NCBI RefSeq assembly: GCF_950295315.1
Contig: NC_080185.1
Location: 48,837,237 to 48,901,236 of the forward strand
Reading direction: 5' to 3'
Origin: Erinaceus europaeus
Lineage: Eukaryota > Chordata > Mammalia > Eulipotyphla > Erinaceidae
DNA: 64,000 nucleotides
Shown here: positions 23,894 through 36,805 of the stretch, piece by piece
How the letters are laid out: every line of letters starts with the position of its first letter
How positions within the stretch are numbered: the stretch's first letter is position 1
Notes under the pieces: model-generated
The model's input: the letters and a program-made list of their open reading frames with translations, nothing else
Told to the model about the DNA's origin: nothing
The model's database searches: none
Made by a program: the position numbers and the translations under genes

Positions 23894-25490
23894 TCCTCAT
23901 TCTGTATAAACCCCTTATTTTTCCTAGGCCTGGAACCACAGAAGTGGGGCTCATTTTTCAGCAGTCTTCTCTTGACCAATACCAATTGATAATGCATCTG
24001 CTGATCTCAACCAAATCAATGCAACAAGTACTACCTGGACATGTTTCACTTCAGACTGTGTCCACAGATGAGAGTCCTGATATGTCAACTCTTCACCTCC
24101 AGTACTGTTTCTAAATCACAGGACTCCTTAACTCCATTTTGGATGGTGCATTTCCTAAAAAATCCCCAGCACCTAGATATGGACCAGGCCCCAAGAGACA
24201 GAATGCATATGCACATGTATCCATAAGTTAGGGGAAATCTGTACCTAAAAGCAAAAGTACACAATAGTTTGCAGTGACTCAGTAAGGACAGCAAGCAAGT
24301 AGAAAGACCTAAAAAACACAACATAAAGTACTTATTCAAACAGCTTCTACTTAGACCTAGATACCCTCCTCACCTACTTCCTATTTTACTTCCCTCACTC
24401 ATTCCAAGGAAAACCTTGTCAGACAAAGTAAGATCTACAGAATCTGGATAAGGGCAAGAGACCAGTGTACTTTAATGATGGCTCCTTTGATTACTACCAA
24501 GCTACCTCATTTCCAGGAGGAATCCATTTCTTGGATTCCCACACAGACATGATGGGCCTAGACCTCTTAACAGATCCATCTCTACATAGTCACTGATCAT
24601 CTCCATCAGGAACAACATAATGGACCCCTTTATGAGCCCCTACAGGACCTTTCCCTCAGTGTAGATCAATGATGGTAGAGACTAGCCCTTTCTCTGAAGA
24701 GAGGTTGGACCAAAATACTTTACCACTTTAGGAAGATGGGTCCATCAATGGGTGCAGCCTAGAATGCTCATAGCTATGATCACAAAATTCAAGATCAGAC
24801 CTACAGGGATGCAGATGTTATAAAGGCTCCTGCACAGAATATAGACCCCAGATCGAATCAATGGGGTTCACAAGTAACAATGTTTATATACTTTCCCCAT
24901 ATTTGGGGGCTAATCTCTTCCCTGAAACTGTTTTCTAGTCCTATTTCCAACTCTGAAAACATCTCCCTAGACAATATATTTGGTCCACCTGCATGTTAAA
25001 TGTCAAGAGCAGGCAAAAATTAGCAAAATCATGAGCCCCTTGGAACATACTTAAAATAGACTTCATAGCTGCTATATTCTTGCATTTAGGTTCCTGATTA
25101 TTAAGCAGTTTGTTCTTCTTTATATCTAAGTGCTTTTTCATACACTAAGTTGCAGATCTTATCATGAAGCCAAACTGCCAGAACAGATGACTTCACCAAG
25201 GTACTCTGGAACCCCACTTCTCCACAGCCCTGCCCAATTACAGAAAGAAAGACAATATGGGAGTAATGGATAGACCTGCTAATGCGCATGTGCAGCAGAG
25301 AAGCAATTACAGAATCCACCTTCTGCACCTCATAATGATCCTTGGTCCATGCTCCCAGAGTGGTAAAAAATAGGAAAGCTTCCAATGAAGGGGGTGGGAT
25401 ATGGGACTCTGGAGGTGGGAATTGTATCCCTCTTATCCCATGATCCTTTCAATATTTCTTATGTTATAAATAAAATTTAAAAATATTTAA

Positions 25491-26438
25491 CTCTAAAAAA
25501 ATAAACAAATAGATATGAGTCAAATATTACACAGAATCATGGTACTAAAAGAAAAGTAATGAATGAAAACCAGCAAAGTAATAAAACAGACAGGTAAATA
25601 TAACATTCAGAAGTAGGAGATCATAATACTGTGGCATAATCTAGACTTGCAAGACTTAGTTAATACTAGATATTAACCTCTAAAGATATAATAATTTGAA
25701 AAAACTATATACCTGGAAGATACTATCCCTCATTATTTCAGTAAATAATTACAGATTGAAATGATACAAAATTTTGATACTTTAGGATTTATTTCATTGT
25801 CTGAAAAATTAATTTGTTAAGCTAAAAATAGAGAATATTGTGCTGATGGTCATACTTTAGTCCCAGACTAGATGTAAATGTTAGAAGGGAAATTTTATTC
25901 CTATTTAAGATTACTGTGAAGATACTTTTGGTAAAGCATATGAGCTGTATGTACTATTACAATAACTCTAAATGTATTCTAAATTTGTAAAGCTGAATAA
26001 GAATAGTTCTTTAATTAGTTTCAAACCTCATATTTGGGCAAAATATACTACAACTCATGATCTAGGCAAATGATTTGAAGACTCATTTTCTGTATTTAAC
26101 TCAGACACAGTTTAAATAACTCATTACCTAATTGACTGTCATGCTACTATTGTCATATTTAGAAATATTCCCACTGAAATACAGTATTTAAATGCTTATA
26201 TAACACATCAGATGGTTTTGTTGATGTAAAGACTTCTATATTTTATAAAGAAAGCATTTTGAGGAACAATTTTAGAACTGAGTAGTTAAATAGTATTTGT
26301 ATGAAGATAATGTCATCTTTTCTTAAGGTATATGTCAGCATTTGTAAAACTTCATTTATCTTTAGTGTATTGGCACTTTTGCCAAGCATGGGGAGAAAAA
26401 CAAATTTCAGCTCACAAAACCTATGTATTAGATAGCAA

Positions 26439-26480
<42 letters not shown>

Positions 26481-27059
26481 CAATATACCATCCTTTCTAT
26501 CTAGCAACTTTGGAAAAAAATGTTTACTTTACTTTTCCCAAACAGGAAACAAACACTAAAAGCATTCTACAACCAAGGAGAAAGTGCAATAGGTTATAGT
26601 TTCCTTTATTTTGTTACTGTTTTAACATTTAGAATCAAGGGCAACTAATTTAAATAAATTTGAGCCCTAGCTATATAGTCTCTCCATTTTACCTCACAAC
26701 AAGGGTAGGTTTGATTAAGGGATATATTTCTATTCCTATGAGGCAGAGTTAGAAGTGCTCATGTCTTTTTCTACCATGTACAACTAGAAAAACAGCTATT
26801 ACTTAATATATATATTCTTATTTTGCTGACAAAAACCAAACAGATGTACTTATATAACAACTTATTCTTACCACTAGCATCAGAAATTAATGGTTCTAAA
26901 TAAACATTAACCTGAGAAAATTAAAATGAAATTCATTCTAAAATTAAATTTCTTTCTTTCCGAGGGAATCAATTTATTTCATTCAGATGAGCTTTTTGAT
27001 TTTGATAAGATAGTATATTTTATCAGAGAATGAAACTGAGGTCATTCAGAGCCAATGAG
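25491..27059. other. AT-rich unique sequence, no gene seen
   Basis: About 1.57 kb without recognisable repeats other than an (AAT)n microsatellite at 26438-26480. The ORF across the microsatellite (a run of Ile) is an artefact. This is one of the few non-repeat stretches in the window. Confidence 0.6.
26438..26480. repeat. (AAT)n microsatellite
   Basis: About 14 perfect AAT units. Confidence 0.97.
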
Positions 27060-28935
27060 AAAGAGCACATGTGTACATGTATCCATAAGTTAGGGGAAAA
27101 TATATACCTTAATGTAAAATTGCACAATACTTTGTAGTGACTCAATAAGTGCCTCAAGCAAGTAGAAAGACCTAAAAAAGACAATTTTTAAAAAATTAAG
27201 TACTGTAATGTTGTGACTCCAACAGGAATTTGGGACTATTAGCACACAAATGTGTCAGCCTGAGGCTGGGACATGAGGGAATGTATAAAAGGCATGGACT
27301 TGGAGCAGGCCATTCTCTTTAGCTGCTGTTTCTTCTCCAGGTCAGAAGCATCTCGATGGAGGTTTTCCATGTATCCCTCATGGCTACTTCTCCTGGGAAC
27401 TGAACATGTGTGACTCTGCTAGGCAGTGAATTTCTAATACCCCTCTACAGCCATAAGCAACCTATACCTCAGCTGATAATTGCTTATCTTATGCAACTAA
27501 ACTTTTGATAACTATACTCAGACTTTGTGGACCTAGTGTACTCTTAACCCCTGATAATAATTGCTTATTTTGTGTATCTAAATATATAGCCCATGCTTTT
27601 GTAATGCCCTAATAAAGCTTGTATTGTTTAAATCTGTTCCCAGATACCCTCTGTGAATCCTTTTATGCACTGAAACCCTAAAGCAAAACGTTTTTTAAGT
27701 TAAATTTCAACACTGTAAAGTATGTAATCAAATAGATTCTACTTAGACCTAGATAGCCTCCTCACCTACTTCCTATTTCACTTCCTTCAATCACTCCAAG
27801 GCTGGTCTTATCAGACAAAGTAAGTATTACAAAAGTTGGATTAGGTTAAGAGAATGACATACTTTAATGATGACTCTTTTAATCACTACCAGACCAACCC
27901 ATCATCCATGGAATCTTGTCAGGGAATCTTGGGATTCCCACATAGACATGGTGGGCTTAGACCTCTAACAGATCCCACTGTCCACTGTAACTAGTTATCT
28001 CCATCAGAAGCAACATCATGCACCCTCTTCTTTTACTCTGAAGGACCTTGCCCTTAATGTGGGTTAGCATTGGCAGGAACTGCACCACTCTTCGAAGGAA
28101 GACTGGGTAAACATATTCTATCACTCGAGGAAGACAGATCCTGCAATGAGTTCAGCTTAGAATGTTCTTAGCTATGACCACAAAATGTGAGCTCAGACCT
28201 AAAGGTGTGTAGAGGTTACACAAACTCCCATGCTAAATATGGGCCTCAGATCAAGTTAATAGGGTATACAGTTAACAGTATTTATATACTTTTTCCATAT
28301 TTGGGAGCTAATCTCTGCCCTGGTCCAGCTTTCTAGCCCTATTTCCAACTCTGACACCATCTTCACAGACAATACCTTTAGGCCATCTGCATGTTAGATG
28401 TTAGGTTCGGGAAAAAGTTAGTAAAGTCATGGGCCCCTTGGAATATACCTAAAATAGACCTACTAGCTTTTTGCCAAAATTGAGACCCCCAAATCTCATC
28501 TGCTCTATTCTTACCTTTAGATTCCTGATTATTAAACAATTTGTTCTGCTTTATATCTTAATGTTTTTCATCCACCAAGTTGCAGATGCTACCATGACAC
28601 CAACTTGACTTCCCTGGTCAGATGACCTCACCAATGTACCCTAGAATCCCACCTCTCCAGAGCCCTTCCCCACTAGAGAAAAATAGGAGAAAGTCTGGGA
28701 GTATGGATTGGCATGCCAATCCCATGTCCAGGGGAGAAACCATTATAGAAGCCAGACCTCCCACCTTTGCATCTCTTAATGATCCTGGGTCCATGCTTGC
28801 AGAGGGACAAAGAATAGGAAAGCTTCCAATGGATGGGGATGAGATACAGAACTCTTGTGGTAGTGTTTGAGTGGAATTTTACCCCTCTGACCCTACGGTC
28901 TTATCGATAATCAGTAAATCAATTAAAAAATACAG
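27060..28935 (+). mobile_element. L1 copy F, 3' UTR only, split by a solo LTR
   Basis: It begins at 'acatgtatccataagttagggg', as in the D and I 3' UTRs, and ends near 28935 with 'aatcaattaaaaaatac'. It contains 'actcttgtggtagtg', a decayed form of the common 3' end. An LTR of 504 bp is inserted at 27209-27712. No ORF2 remains. Confidence 0.85.
27209..27712 (+). mobile_element. Solo LTR (504 bp) with 6-bp duplication
   Basis: It begins TGTTGTGACTCC and ends TTTCAACA, with a flanking duplication ctgtaa at 27203-27208 and 27713-27718. A TATA box, tataaaag, lies at 27284-27291 and a polyadenylation signal, aataaa, at 27611-27616. No internal retroviral sequence is present, so it is a solo LTR left by LTR-LTR recombination. 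The 6-bp duplication fits class II (ERVK-like) integration; the family itself is not recognised. Confidence 0.8.
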
Positions 28936-29154
28936 AGGTAATTTATTCTAAGTTAAGAATAACTAGGATACAATTTAGTTTTACAGAGCTGACACATGTG
29001 ATATATGGATGCATATATATGTTTATGTACATAAAAGTGTCTATATACGTTTACATATAGACCTATAGTCGTGCACATACATTTATGTAAAGGGAATGTT
29101 TTTTTTCATAAAAATAAAATACTATTACCTATGGACATCTAATCTTTGATAAGG

Positions 29155-29573
29155 TGCTGAGAAATTGTGCTGATGGAGTCACATTTGCCATGTTGTCCCC
29201 TCAGGCTACTGCTAGTTCCCGCGAGAGTTGGGACATTCTTGGAGTGCCTGTTCAGCCACGTTGTGCCCTCAGGGCATTGTCTATATCCCCGCGATATTTG
29301 AAGTGCTTTGGTTACTCCTACCCCCTCCAATTCACTCGAAAGCTACTCCTATAAAAGCCCTTCTTCTTCCACACCTCACTCTCTTGCCAGCTTCACTCCT
29401 GTGTTCAGACGCAGGAAAGGTTACTGCGTGAGGCGGCCATTTTCGCTACCTCCACGTGGCCCAACCTGCCTCTCTAGCACCCAAATCTGAGGTGGCAGCG
29501 CAAATGAAGATTTGTGTTTCCTCTTCGTTCCAGACCCCCTCTCTCTCTTCTCCACAGCCTGCGCACAACAACA
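29155..29573 (+). mobile_element. Solo LTR (419 bp) with 6-bp duplication, CpG-containing
   Basis: It begins TGCTGAGAAATTG and ends GCACAACAACA. A perfect duplication, ataagg (29149-29154 and 29574-29579), interrupts the L1 ORF2 text 'tttgataagggggtcc'. A TATA box lies at 29350-29356 (tataaaa). It is richer in CpG than its surroundings, which suggests it is young or was unmethylated in the germ line. It is unlike the other LTRs here. I infer class II from the 6-bp duplication. Confidence 0.85.
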
Positions 29574-29579
29574 ATAAGG

Positions 29580-30687
29580 GGGTCCAAAGCATTAAATGGA
29601 AGAGGGAGACTCTCTTCAATAAATGGTGCTGGGAAAACTGGGTTGAAACATGCAGAAGAATGAAACTGAACCAATTTATCTCACCAGAAACAAAAATAAA
29701 TTCCAAATGGATCAAAGACTTGGATGTTAGATGAGAAACAATCAAATACTTAGAGGAAAACATTGGTAAAACACTTTCCCACCTACACCTCAAGGATATC
29801 TTTGATTAAATAAACCCAATTACAAGAAATACTAAAGCAGAAACAAACCAATGGGACTATATCAAATTGAAAAGCTTCTGCACAGTCAAAGAAATTATCA
29901 CACAAACAAAGAGACCCCTCACAGAATGGGAGAAGATCTTCACATGCCATACATCAGACAAGAAACTAATCACCAAAATATATAAAGAGCTCAGCAAACT
30001 TAGCACCAAAAAAGCAAATGACCCCATCCAAAAATGGGCAGAGGACATGAACAAAACATTCACCTCAGAGGAGATCCAAAAGGCTAACAAACATGTGAAA
30101 AACTGTTCTAGGTCACTGATTGTCAGAGAAATGCAAATTAAGACAGCATTGAGATACCACCTCACTCCTGTAAGAATGGCATACATCAAAAGGGACAGCA
30201 GTAACAAATGTTGGAGAGGCTATGGGGACAGAGGAACCCTTTTGCATTGCTGGTGGGAATGTAAATTGGTACAGCCTCTGTGGAGAGCAGTCTGGAGAAC
30301 TCTCACAAGGCTAGACATGGACCTTCCATATGACTCAGTAATTCCTCTCCTGGGGTTATATGCCAAGGACTCCATAACACCCAACCAAAAGATGTGTGTA
30401 CGTCTATGTTCGTAGCAGCACAATTAATAATAGCTAAAACCTGGAAGCAACCCAGGTGCCCAACAACAGATGAGTGGCTGAGAAAGCTGTGGTATATATA
30501 CACAATGGAATACTATGCAGCTATCAAGAACAATGAACCCACCTTCTCTGACCCATCTTGGACAGAGCTAGAAGGAATTATTTTAAATGAGCTAAGTCAG
30601 AAAGATAAAGATGAGTATGGGATGATCCCACTCATCAACAGAAATAGAGAAAGAAGATCAGAAAGGGAAACTAAAAGCAGGATCTGA
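29580..30687 (+). pseudogene. L1 ORF2 C-terminal part (copy G), broken
   Basis: The ORF2 C-terminal third. It is open in two stretches, including [21 protein letters not shown] (29896 on), and the Cys motif region [19 protein letters not shown] near 30210, in which the second Cys is replaced by Tyr. A one-base shift near 30392 separates the last segment, MCTSMFVAAQLIIAK, from the rest. It cannot encode a full protein. Confidence 0.85.
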
Positions 30688-31590
30688 CTAAATTGTAAGT
30701 AGGGCACCAAAGTAAAAACCCTGTGGTGAGGGGTAGACATGAGGCTTCCTGGGCTGGTGGGAGGTGGGGGTGGGTGGGTGTGATGGTACACAGTCTTTTG
30801 GTGGTGGGAATGGTGTTTATGTACACTCCTAGTAAAGTGTAGTCATATAAATCACTAGTTAATTAATATGAGAGGGGGGAAAATTAATTGTATGTCTCGA
30901 AGTTTTTTAAACACAGACTGAGTCTTTTTAATATATAGGCTGTGTATCTGATATGCAGACTCTCTCAAAAGCCTAGACCAAGTAGATCAGAAGCAACCAG
31001 TGGCACAGCTATATAAGATACTGGGTACTGTACAGCAAACCCTAACAAAAGGACTTTTCAAAGTTAACCCAATTACCAAATAATGTGAAGATAACATTAA
31101 CTATTGATTGTCTTTTTGAACCCTAAGACAGCAGGAACCTCACATCTCCACTATAGAGCCTCTACTTCTCCCAGTCCTTGGAACCCTTGGATAGGGCCCA
31201 CTTTCCCATATCCCAATCCTTATAAAATAATATTGCATCTGCCGATCAGGCTTCCCTGGACTGAAGACCCCACCAATATGTCCTGGAGCTCTGCTTCCCC
31301 ATTGACCCACCCTACTAGGGAAAGAGAGAGGCAGACTGGGAGTATGGACCAACCAGTCAATGCCCATTTTCAGAGGGCAAGCAATTACAGAAGCCAGACC
31401 TTCCACCTTCTGCAACCTACAATGACCCTGGCCAGGTCCATGCTCCCAGAAGGATAGAGAATGGGAAAGCTATCAGGGGAGGGGATGGGATATGGAGATT
31501 GGGTGGTGGGAATTGTGTGGAGTTGTACCCCTCCTATCCTATGGTTTTGTTAATTTATCCTTTATTAAATAAAAAATAAATTTTAAAAAA

Positions 31591-33414
31591 TCAGAAACTC
31601 AATAAAAAGAAATAAAAGACTAAAACTTCTTTAAAATATAAGCAAGTAGATTTTAACTAAATCATTCAAGGGATATACCATGTATTTGTTCATTTTATTT
31701 ATTTTATTTACTTTACTGGGGTTTTAATGGTTTATAGTATATATAGTTATTGATAGAAGTCTACGTTTTCAGCAAAACATTCTCACCTCCAGCCTAAGTC
31801 TTCCTCCACCATCATATTTTGTCTTATATTTTAGAAGAATAAATTCTCTCAGCCAATGACAATCTTAGGAACAACACTTATTCTTACTGCTGTTTTATTG
31901 TGCCTTCAGAATACTCCTAATCAAGAATGAGCACGTTGTTGCAAAAAAGCAACATGGCATTTGTTATGAATAAAGTTAATCAGAATATAGTTCTAAAACA
32001 CTATTTCACAAGCTATTCATTTCAAGGGTTAGTTCCCACTTCCCCTACACATTGCTATAAAGCTTTAAGCACTTACTTATAATCCCTGTATTACCCAGTC
32101 CTGTTTTAGGATAGTTCTAACCTATAGACTAACTTTAGAGTAGAACTGTACTTAAGTAAAGAAGTGAACAGAAGGAACAGTTTTTAATAAAGCAAAGGAA
32201 AGCAAAGATTTACACTATAACATCAATATCTATTTTTCTGAGATGATACAAACATAAAGCAGATGTTGTAATAGAACTAGACTCTGGGTAGGAGATTAGA
32301 TGTACTTTAGAATTTTCATATCTGAGGGTCTTGTTTCTCTTCCCAGGATAGCATGTACTGGAATTATGTGTTCACATCTCACTCTCTCTTCTGTCCTCTC
32401 TCATGTGAACTAATTCCTATAATGCCTAAGAAATAAGTGAGATCTTATAAAAATAATTACATTGCCTCATAGTCAGGAAGAAAGCTGTTTGTAGACTCCT
32501 GCAAGACTTGTGTACCTGAGATCACAGGTTTAATCTCCAGAAGCACATAGGTCAAAGAAGAGCTCTGATGCCTTGCACTAATACTTAAAATAAATAGATT
32601 GGATGAAAAATAAATTGCATCACAGTTTGACAGAAAGAAAACTTCTAAAATGGGAAAGTATGACATGAAAGGTTAACTAAGAAAGTATGAGGATCTCAAA
32701 AAGCGAATTTAGCATATTTTAGAATTTTACACGTTTAAGATATAAAAATTAGGAATAAATTTTGTTACAGTCATAGATACTTACTGTAACTGGTCCAAAG
32801 TAATTAGTGCCAAGTAGAAATAATAGCTATCCAATTTTACAACTCTTTTTATAGAACTCCTGAGCAGCATCTATGAAATTTGAAATTTTCACTAACACCT
32901 TTGGGCTATTATCTTGGTTTCCAATACAGAGCTTAGACAGAAACTAAATGAAAATAACAGAAACATGTCTTCATATTCTTATATAAAAATATTTTTAGAT
33001 GATTCAATTATTGAGTTTCTTGTTTGGGGGCTAAAACATAAACCTTCTTTTGGGATACACTGTTCACTGATTAAAAAGAAGAAGAAATCTTCATTTTGAA
33101 AGGAAGGATTGTTTCAATTTTAACGGCCATGTGCATTTTCAGAACAATAAGCATGGGCTTGAAAGTTTCAGAAAATTGTCCAATGGGGAAAGTTGATTTA
33201 ACATTCTGTTAAGATTCTACAATTAGTGTGAGTCTGCCACAGGTATTGAAAGAGCTCATCCAAATCGAAAAAGTAATTATAAAAAAGAGAACAACATGAA
33301 AATTGAATTTTTGCCTAAGGTGATCAAATTCAGATGGAGCGTTTTCATAAGTTAGTGTGTGCAATATTACCACTCCTGAACTGATTTCTAATACATATAG
33401 AGATATGGGGAATG
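31591..33414. other. Mostly unique sequence, no gene seen
   Basis: AT-rich and without recognisable coding content. A weak SINE-like stretch lies at about 32470-32605 ('ctgagatcacaggtttaatctccagaagcac'), resembling a decayed third-type SINE head with an A-rich end. The rest shows nothing I can name. Confidence 0.5.
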
Positions 33415-33600
33415 ATAGCGTTAGAAAGACACAGAGAGCAAGAGACAAGACATCACAACACTGGAGTTTCCTCTAGTATCATGGCATCTCCTTTATGGTG
33501 CAAGGGTACATTTGTGCACTGTACACATTGCAAGGCATGTGCCCTATACCACTATACAATGTGCTGTCTCTCTGACCCCTTAGGGAGGTTCAGGAAACCA
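33415..33600 (-). repeat. Old SINE, third type, reverse
   Basis: The plus strand reads 'agagacaagacatcacaacactggagtttcctctagtatcatggcatctcctttatggtgc...', the reverse complement layout of the third SINE type (tail left, tRNA-like head right near 33520-33600). It is strongly diverged. Confidence 0.55.
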
Positions 33601-33639
33601 TAGATAGAGAGGCAATAAATAAATAAATAAATAAATAGT

Positions 33640-34226
33640 GGGCAGGAACCTCCGGTTTCCTCTATAGAGCTTATATTTCCCTCCAGTCCTGGAACCACTA
33701 GGGTGGGGCTCATATTCCTGCATGCTTCTCTCAATTCATACCAAATGATATTACATCTGCTAACACTAACCTAATCAACACAATGAGTATCACCTCAGCA
33801 TGCTTCACTATAGACTATGTCTAGAAATATCAGGCATGGAATATCAATATTTCAGCCTCATTACTTGGGTGAGACCTTTCCTTTCATTGTATTCTCTAAT
33901 TCCATTTCAGGTGGTTCACTTCCTAACAAAGTTCCAAAACCTAGATATAGACTAGGTCTCATGAGATAGGGCATATTTTCACATGTATCCATAAATTAGG
34001 GGAAAATATATACCTGAAAGCAAATGTGCTCAATAGTAATTATATGCAGCAAGCAAGTAGAAAGATCTAAAAGACACCATAAAGTTCACCATGAAATAGA
34101 GTCTACTTTGACTTAGATACCCTCCTCACCTACTTCTTAATATACTTTCTTCACTCACTTCAAAGCTAACTTTATCAAAGTAAGGACTACAGAAGCTGAA
34201 TAAGGGCAAGAGACTGGAATACTTTT

Positions 34227-34305
<79 letters not shown>

Positions 34306-35690
34306 CCATTCCCTTTTGTTGCCCTTGTTTTTTTATTGTTGTAGTTATTGATGTCATTGTTGATGGATAAGACAGAAAGAAATGGATTGAAGAGGGGAAG
34401 ACAGAAGGGGAAAGAAAGGTAGACACCTACAGACCTGCTTAACCATTTGTAAAGTGACTCCCCTGCAAGTGGGGAGCTGGGGGCTCGAACTAGGATTCTT
34501 CGCGGGACCTTGTGCTTTGCATCACATGCGCTTAACCCATTGCACTACCGCCTGTCTCCCTAGACTGGCATACTCTAATGATGACTCTTTACTTTAGTCA
34601 CTATCAGGCCACCCCATCAGTTGGGGCCCTAGTCAGGGAGTCCTGAGATTCTCAAACAGTCAAGATGGGCCTAGACCTCGAATAAATCCCTCTCTCCATT
34701 GTTACCAGTAATCTCTATTAGGAACAACACAATAGATCCCTTGGTGGTCCCACATAGGACCTTGTCCTCAACATGGATCAACAATGGTAGAGAATGTTCC
34801 ATCTTCTGAAGGGAGAATGGACAACATACACTGTTCCTCCTGAAGAAGATGGGTCCTGAAACTGAGGCAGCTTGGAATGTTCCTATTCATGACCACAGAA
34901 TTGAGCTCATATCTACAGGGATGCAGAGGTAACAGTCACACAGGCTCCTAATCTGAAGACAAGTCCCAGATCACATCAAATTGATGGGGTTTACAGTCAA
35001 CAATATCTGTATACTTTTCCCATATATGGGACCTACTCTCTTCCCTGATCCAGCTTTCTATTTTTTTTTTTTTGCAGCCATGGCATAATCTTCCCAGACA
35101 ATAACCTAGATTAATTTGAATATCAGATGTCAGGCTCAGGGAAAAAAAAAAAAAAACTAGTATAGTCATGGGCCCTTTGGAATATAACTAAAATAGGCCT
35201 ACTAATTATCTACAAAATGGAGATCCCCAACTCTTCATCTGCACTACTCCAGCCTTTAGGTTCATGATTAGTCAACAATATGTTTGGTTTTATATGTTGA
35301 CTTTTTTTTCAGCCACCAGGTACCAGATGCTAAGATGATGCCAACCACAAGTCCCTGGACAGAAGACCCTACCAATATGTCCTGGAGCTCCGATTCCCCA
35401 GAGCCTCGCCCCACTAGGAAAAGGGAGAGACAGGCTGGGAGTATGGATAGACCTATCAATGCCCATGTTTAGCAGGGAAGCAATTACAGAAGCCATATCT
35501 TTAACCTTCTGCACCCCATAATGACCCTTGGTCCATACTATCAGAGGGATAAAGAATAGGAAAGCTATCAGGGGATGGAATGGGATATGAAGTTCTGGTG
35601 GTGGGAATTCTGTGGAGTTGTACCCTTCTTATCCTATGCTTTTTTTTGTCAGTATTTCCTTTTTATAAATAAAAACTTTAAAAAAGTAGT
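33640..35690 (+). mobile_element. L1 copy I, 3' UTR only
   Basis: About 2 kb of plus-strand L1 3' UTR from 'caggaacctccggtttcc' to 'tttataaataaaaactttaaaaaag'. It contains the shared blocks 'gatattacatctgctaacac', 'gaccacagaattgagctcat' and 'ctggtggtgggaattc'. A reverse SINE with a (TA)n tail interrupts it at 34224-34561. Confidence 0.87.
34224..34561 (-). repeat. tRNA-like SINE, main type, reverse, with (TA)n in its tail
   Basis: The head is on the right (reverse complement of 'gcgcttaacccattgcac', B box near 34483-34494), the CT-rich half near 34380-34430, and the A tail replaced by a (TA)n run at 34229-34300. Flanking duplication agactggaatact (34211-34223) / agactggcatact (34562-34574), 12/13 match. 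Confidence 0.9.
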
Positions 35691-36121
35691 GGATGATACA
35701 AGACAGAAATAAGAATTGAGTGAAGAAAGAATTGCAGTATTATCAATTTAAACACTTGTGCAGGTGGATTTAAAGCATACACTCATATTGCTGCTACGAC
35801 TACAATTCATCTTGTGGCCTGAAAGGAAGTCAGAAAAAAAGGAGTAACTGGAAATTCTTCAGACACATTTAAAATTATACTTCATCATAAACTGGCTTTT
35901 TGAAAGAAATATGACTAGAGGACTTCTACGCTTAGATATCCTGTGCTCATACCTCCTACTTCACTTCCTTCAATCATACTATCTATTGAACCATGCAAAT
36001 TAATGTAAATAAGTAAGATATATTTCTCTCCTGCAACATCAGCAATATTGTCACCCTGGATAACCTTTTATTTTTTCTAGCATAAATATATATTTAATCT
36101 TGTGAAAAATTATGTTCTACT
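35691..36121. other. No gene seen
   Basis: AT-rich. A short stretch near 35925-35990 ('cctcctacttcacttccttcaatca') resembles the L1 3' UTR block found at 24375 and 34125, so a small L1 remnant is possible. Confidence 0.45.
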
Positions 36122-36799
36122 AATTTTACAATTTTTTATTTATAAAAAGGAAACATTAACTAAGCAATAGGATAAGAGTGGTACAACTTCACACAATTCC
36201 CACCACCAGAACTCTGTATCCCTTTCCATCCCCTGATAGCTTTCCTATTCTTTAACCCTCTAGAAGTATGGACCCAAGGTCTTTGTGGGATACAGAAGAT
36301 GGAAGGTCTGGCTTCTGTAATTGCTTCCCCATTGAACATGGGCATTGACAGGTCGATCCATACTCCCAGCCTGTCTTTCTCTTCCCCTAGTGGGAAAGGG
36401 CTCTCTCTGGGTAAGCAGAGCTCCAGGACACATTAGTGGGACTGTCTGTCCAAGGAAGTATGGTCGCATCATGTTAGCATCTGGAACCTGGTGGCTGAAA
36501 AGAGAGTTAACATACAAAAACAAACAAATTGTTGACCAATCATGGATATAAAGGCTGGAACAGTGCAGATGAAGAGTTGGGGGAGGGGGTCTCCATTTTG
36601 TAGATAGCTAGTAGGCATATTTTAGTTATAATCCAAAGGGCCTGTGGCTATACTAATTGTTTTTCTTTGCATGAGCCTGAAATATGATATGTAGGTGGAT
36701 TGTAACCATTGTCTGGGGGAGATGATATCATGACTGGAAGAAGGACCAGAAAGCTGGATCAGGGAAGAGAGTAGCTCCCAAATATGGGAAAGGGGTATA
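36122..36799 (-). mobile_element. L1 copy J, left part of a minus-strand 3' UTR
   Basis: The L1 A-rich end is near 36122-36150 (plus strand 'ttttttatttataaaaagg'), followed by the usual 3' UTR. It is interrupted at 36805 by an ERV and resumes at 42224. The empty site can be read in copy N near 51650 ('aggggtataaatattgttgac'). Confidence 0.88.
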
Positions 36800-36805
36800 A
36801 ATATT

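Larger units (their letters stand above)
22745..25490 (+). mobile_element. L1 copy D, right part (ORF2 remainder and 3' UTR)
   Basis: Continues D's ORF2 from the site where E cut it (22745-23893). It jumps at about 23893 straight into 3' UTR sequence, running to an A-rich end near 25455-25490. Compared with E, about 2.4 kb (the C-terminal half of ORF2 and the first part of the 3' UTR) is deleted. A SINE sits at 23181-23450. Confidence 0.85.
29128..31590 (+). mobile_element. L1 copy G, 5'-truncated, split by a solo LTR
   Basis: Starts inside ORF2 ('ctatggacatctaatctttgataagg'), holds an LTR at 29155-29573, continues through ORF2 to about 30687 and a short 3' UTR to an A-rich tail at about 31560-31590. 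Part of the 3' UTR is missing: sequence jumps at about 31246 from 'gcatctgccgatc' to 'aggcttccctgg'. Confidence 0.88.

Noticed and set aside
34226..34426. ORF with a long alternating Ile-Tyr run
   Set aside because: It is the translation of a (TA)n microsatellite in a SINE tail.
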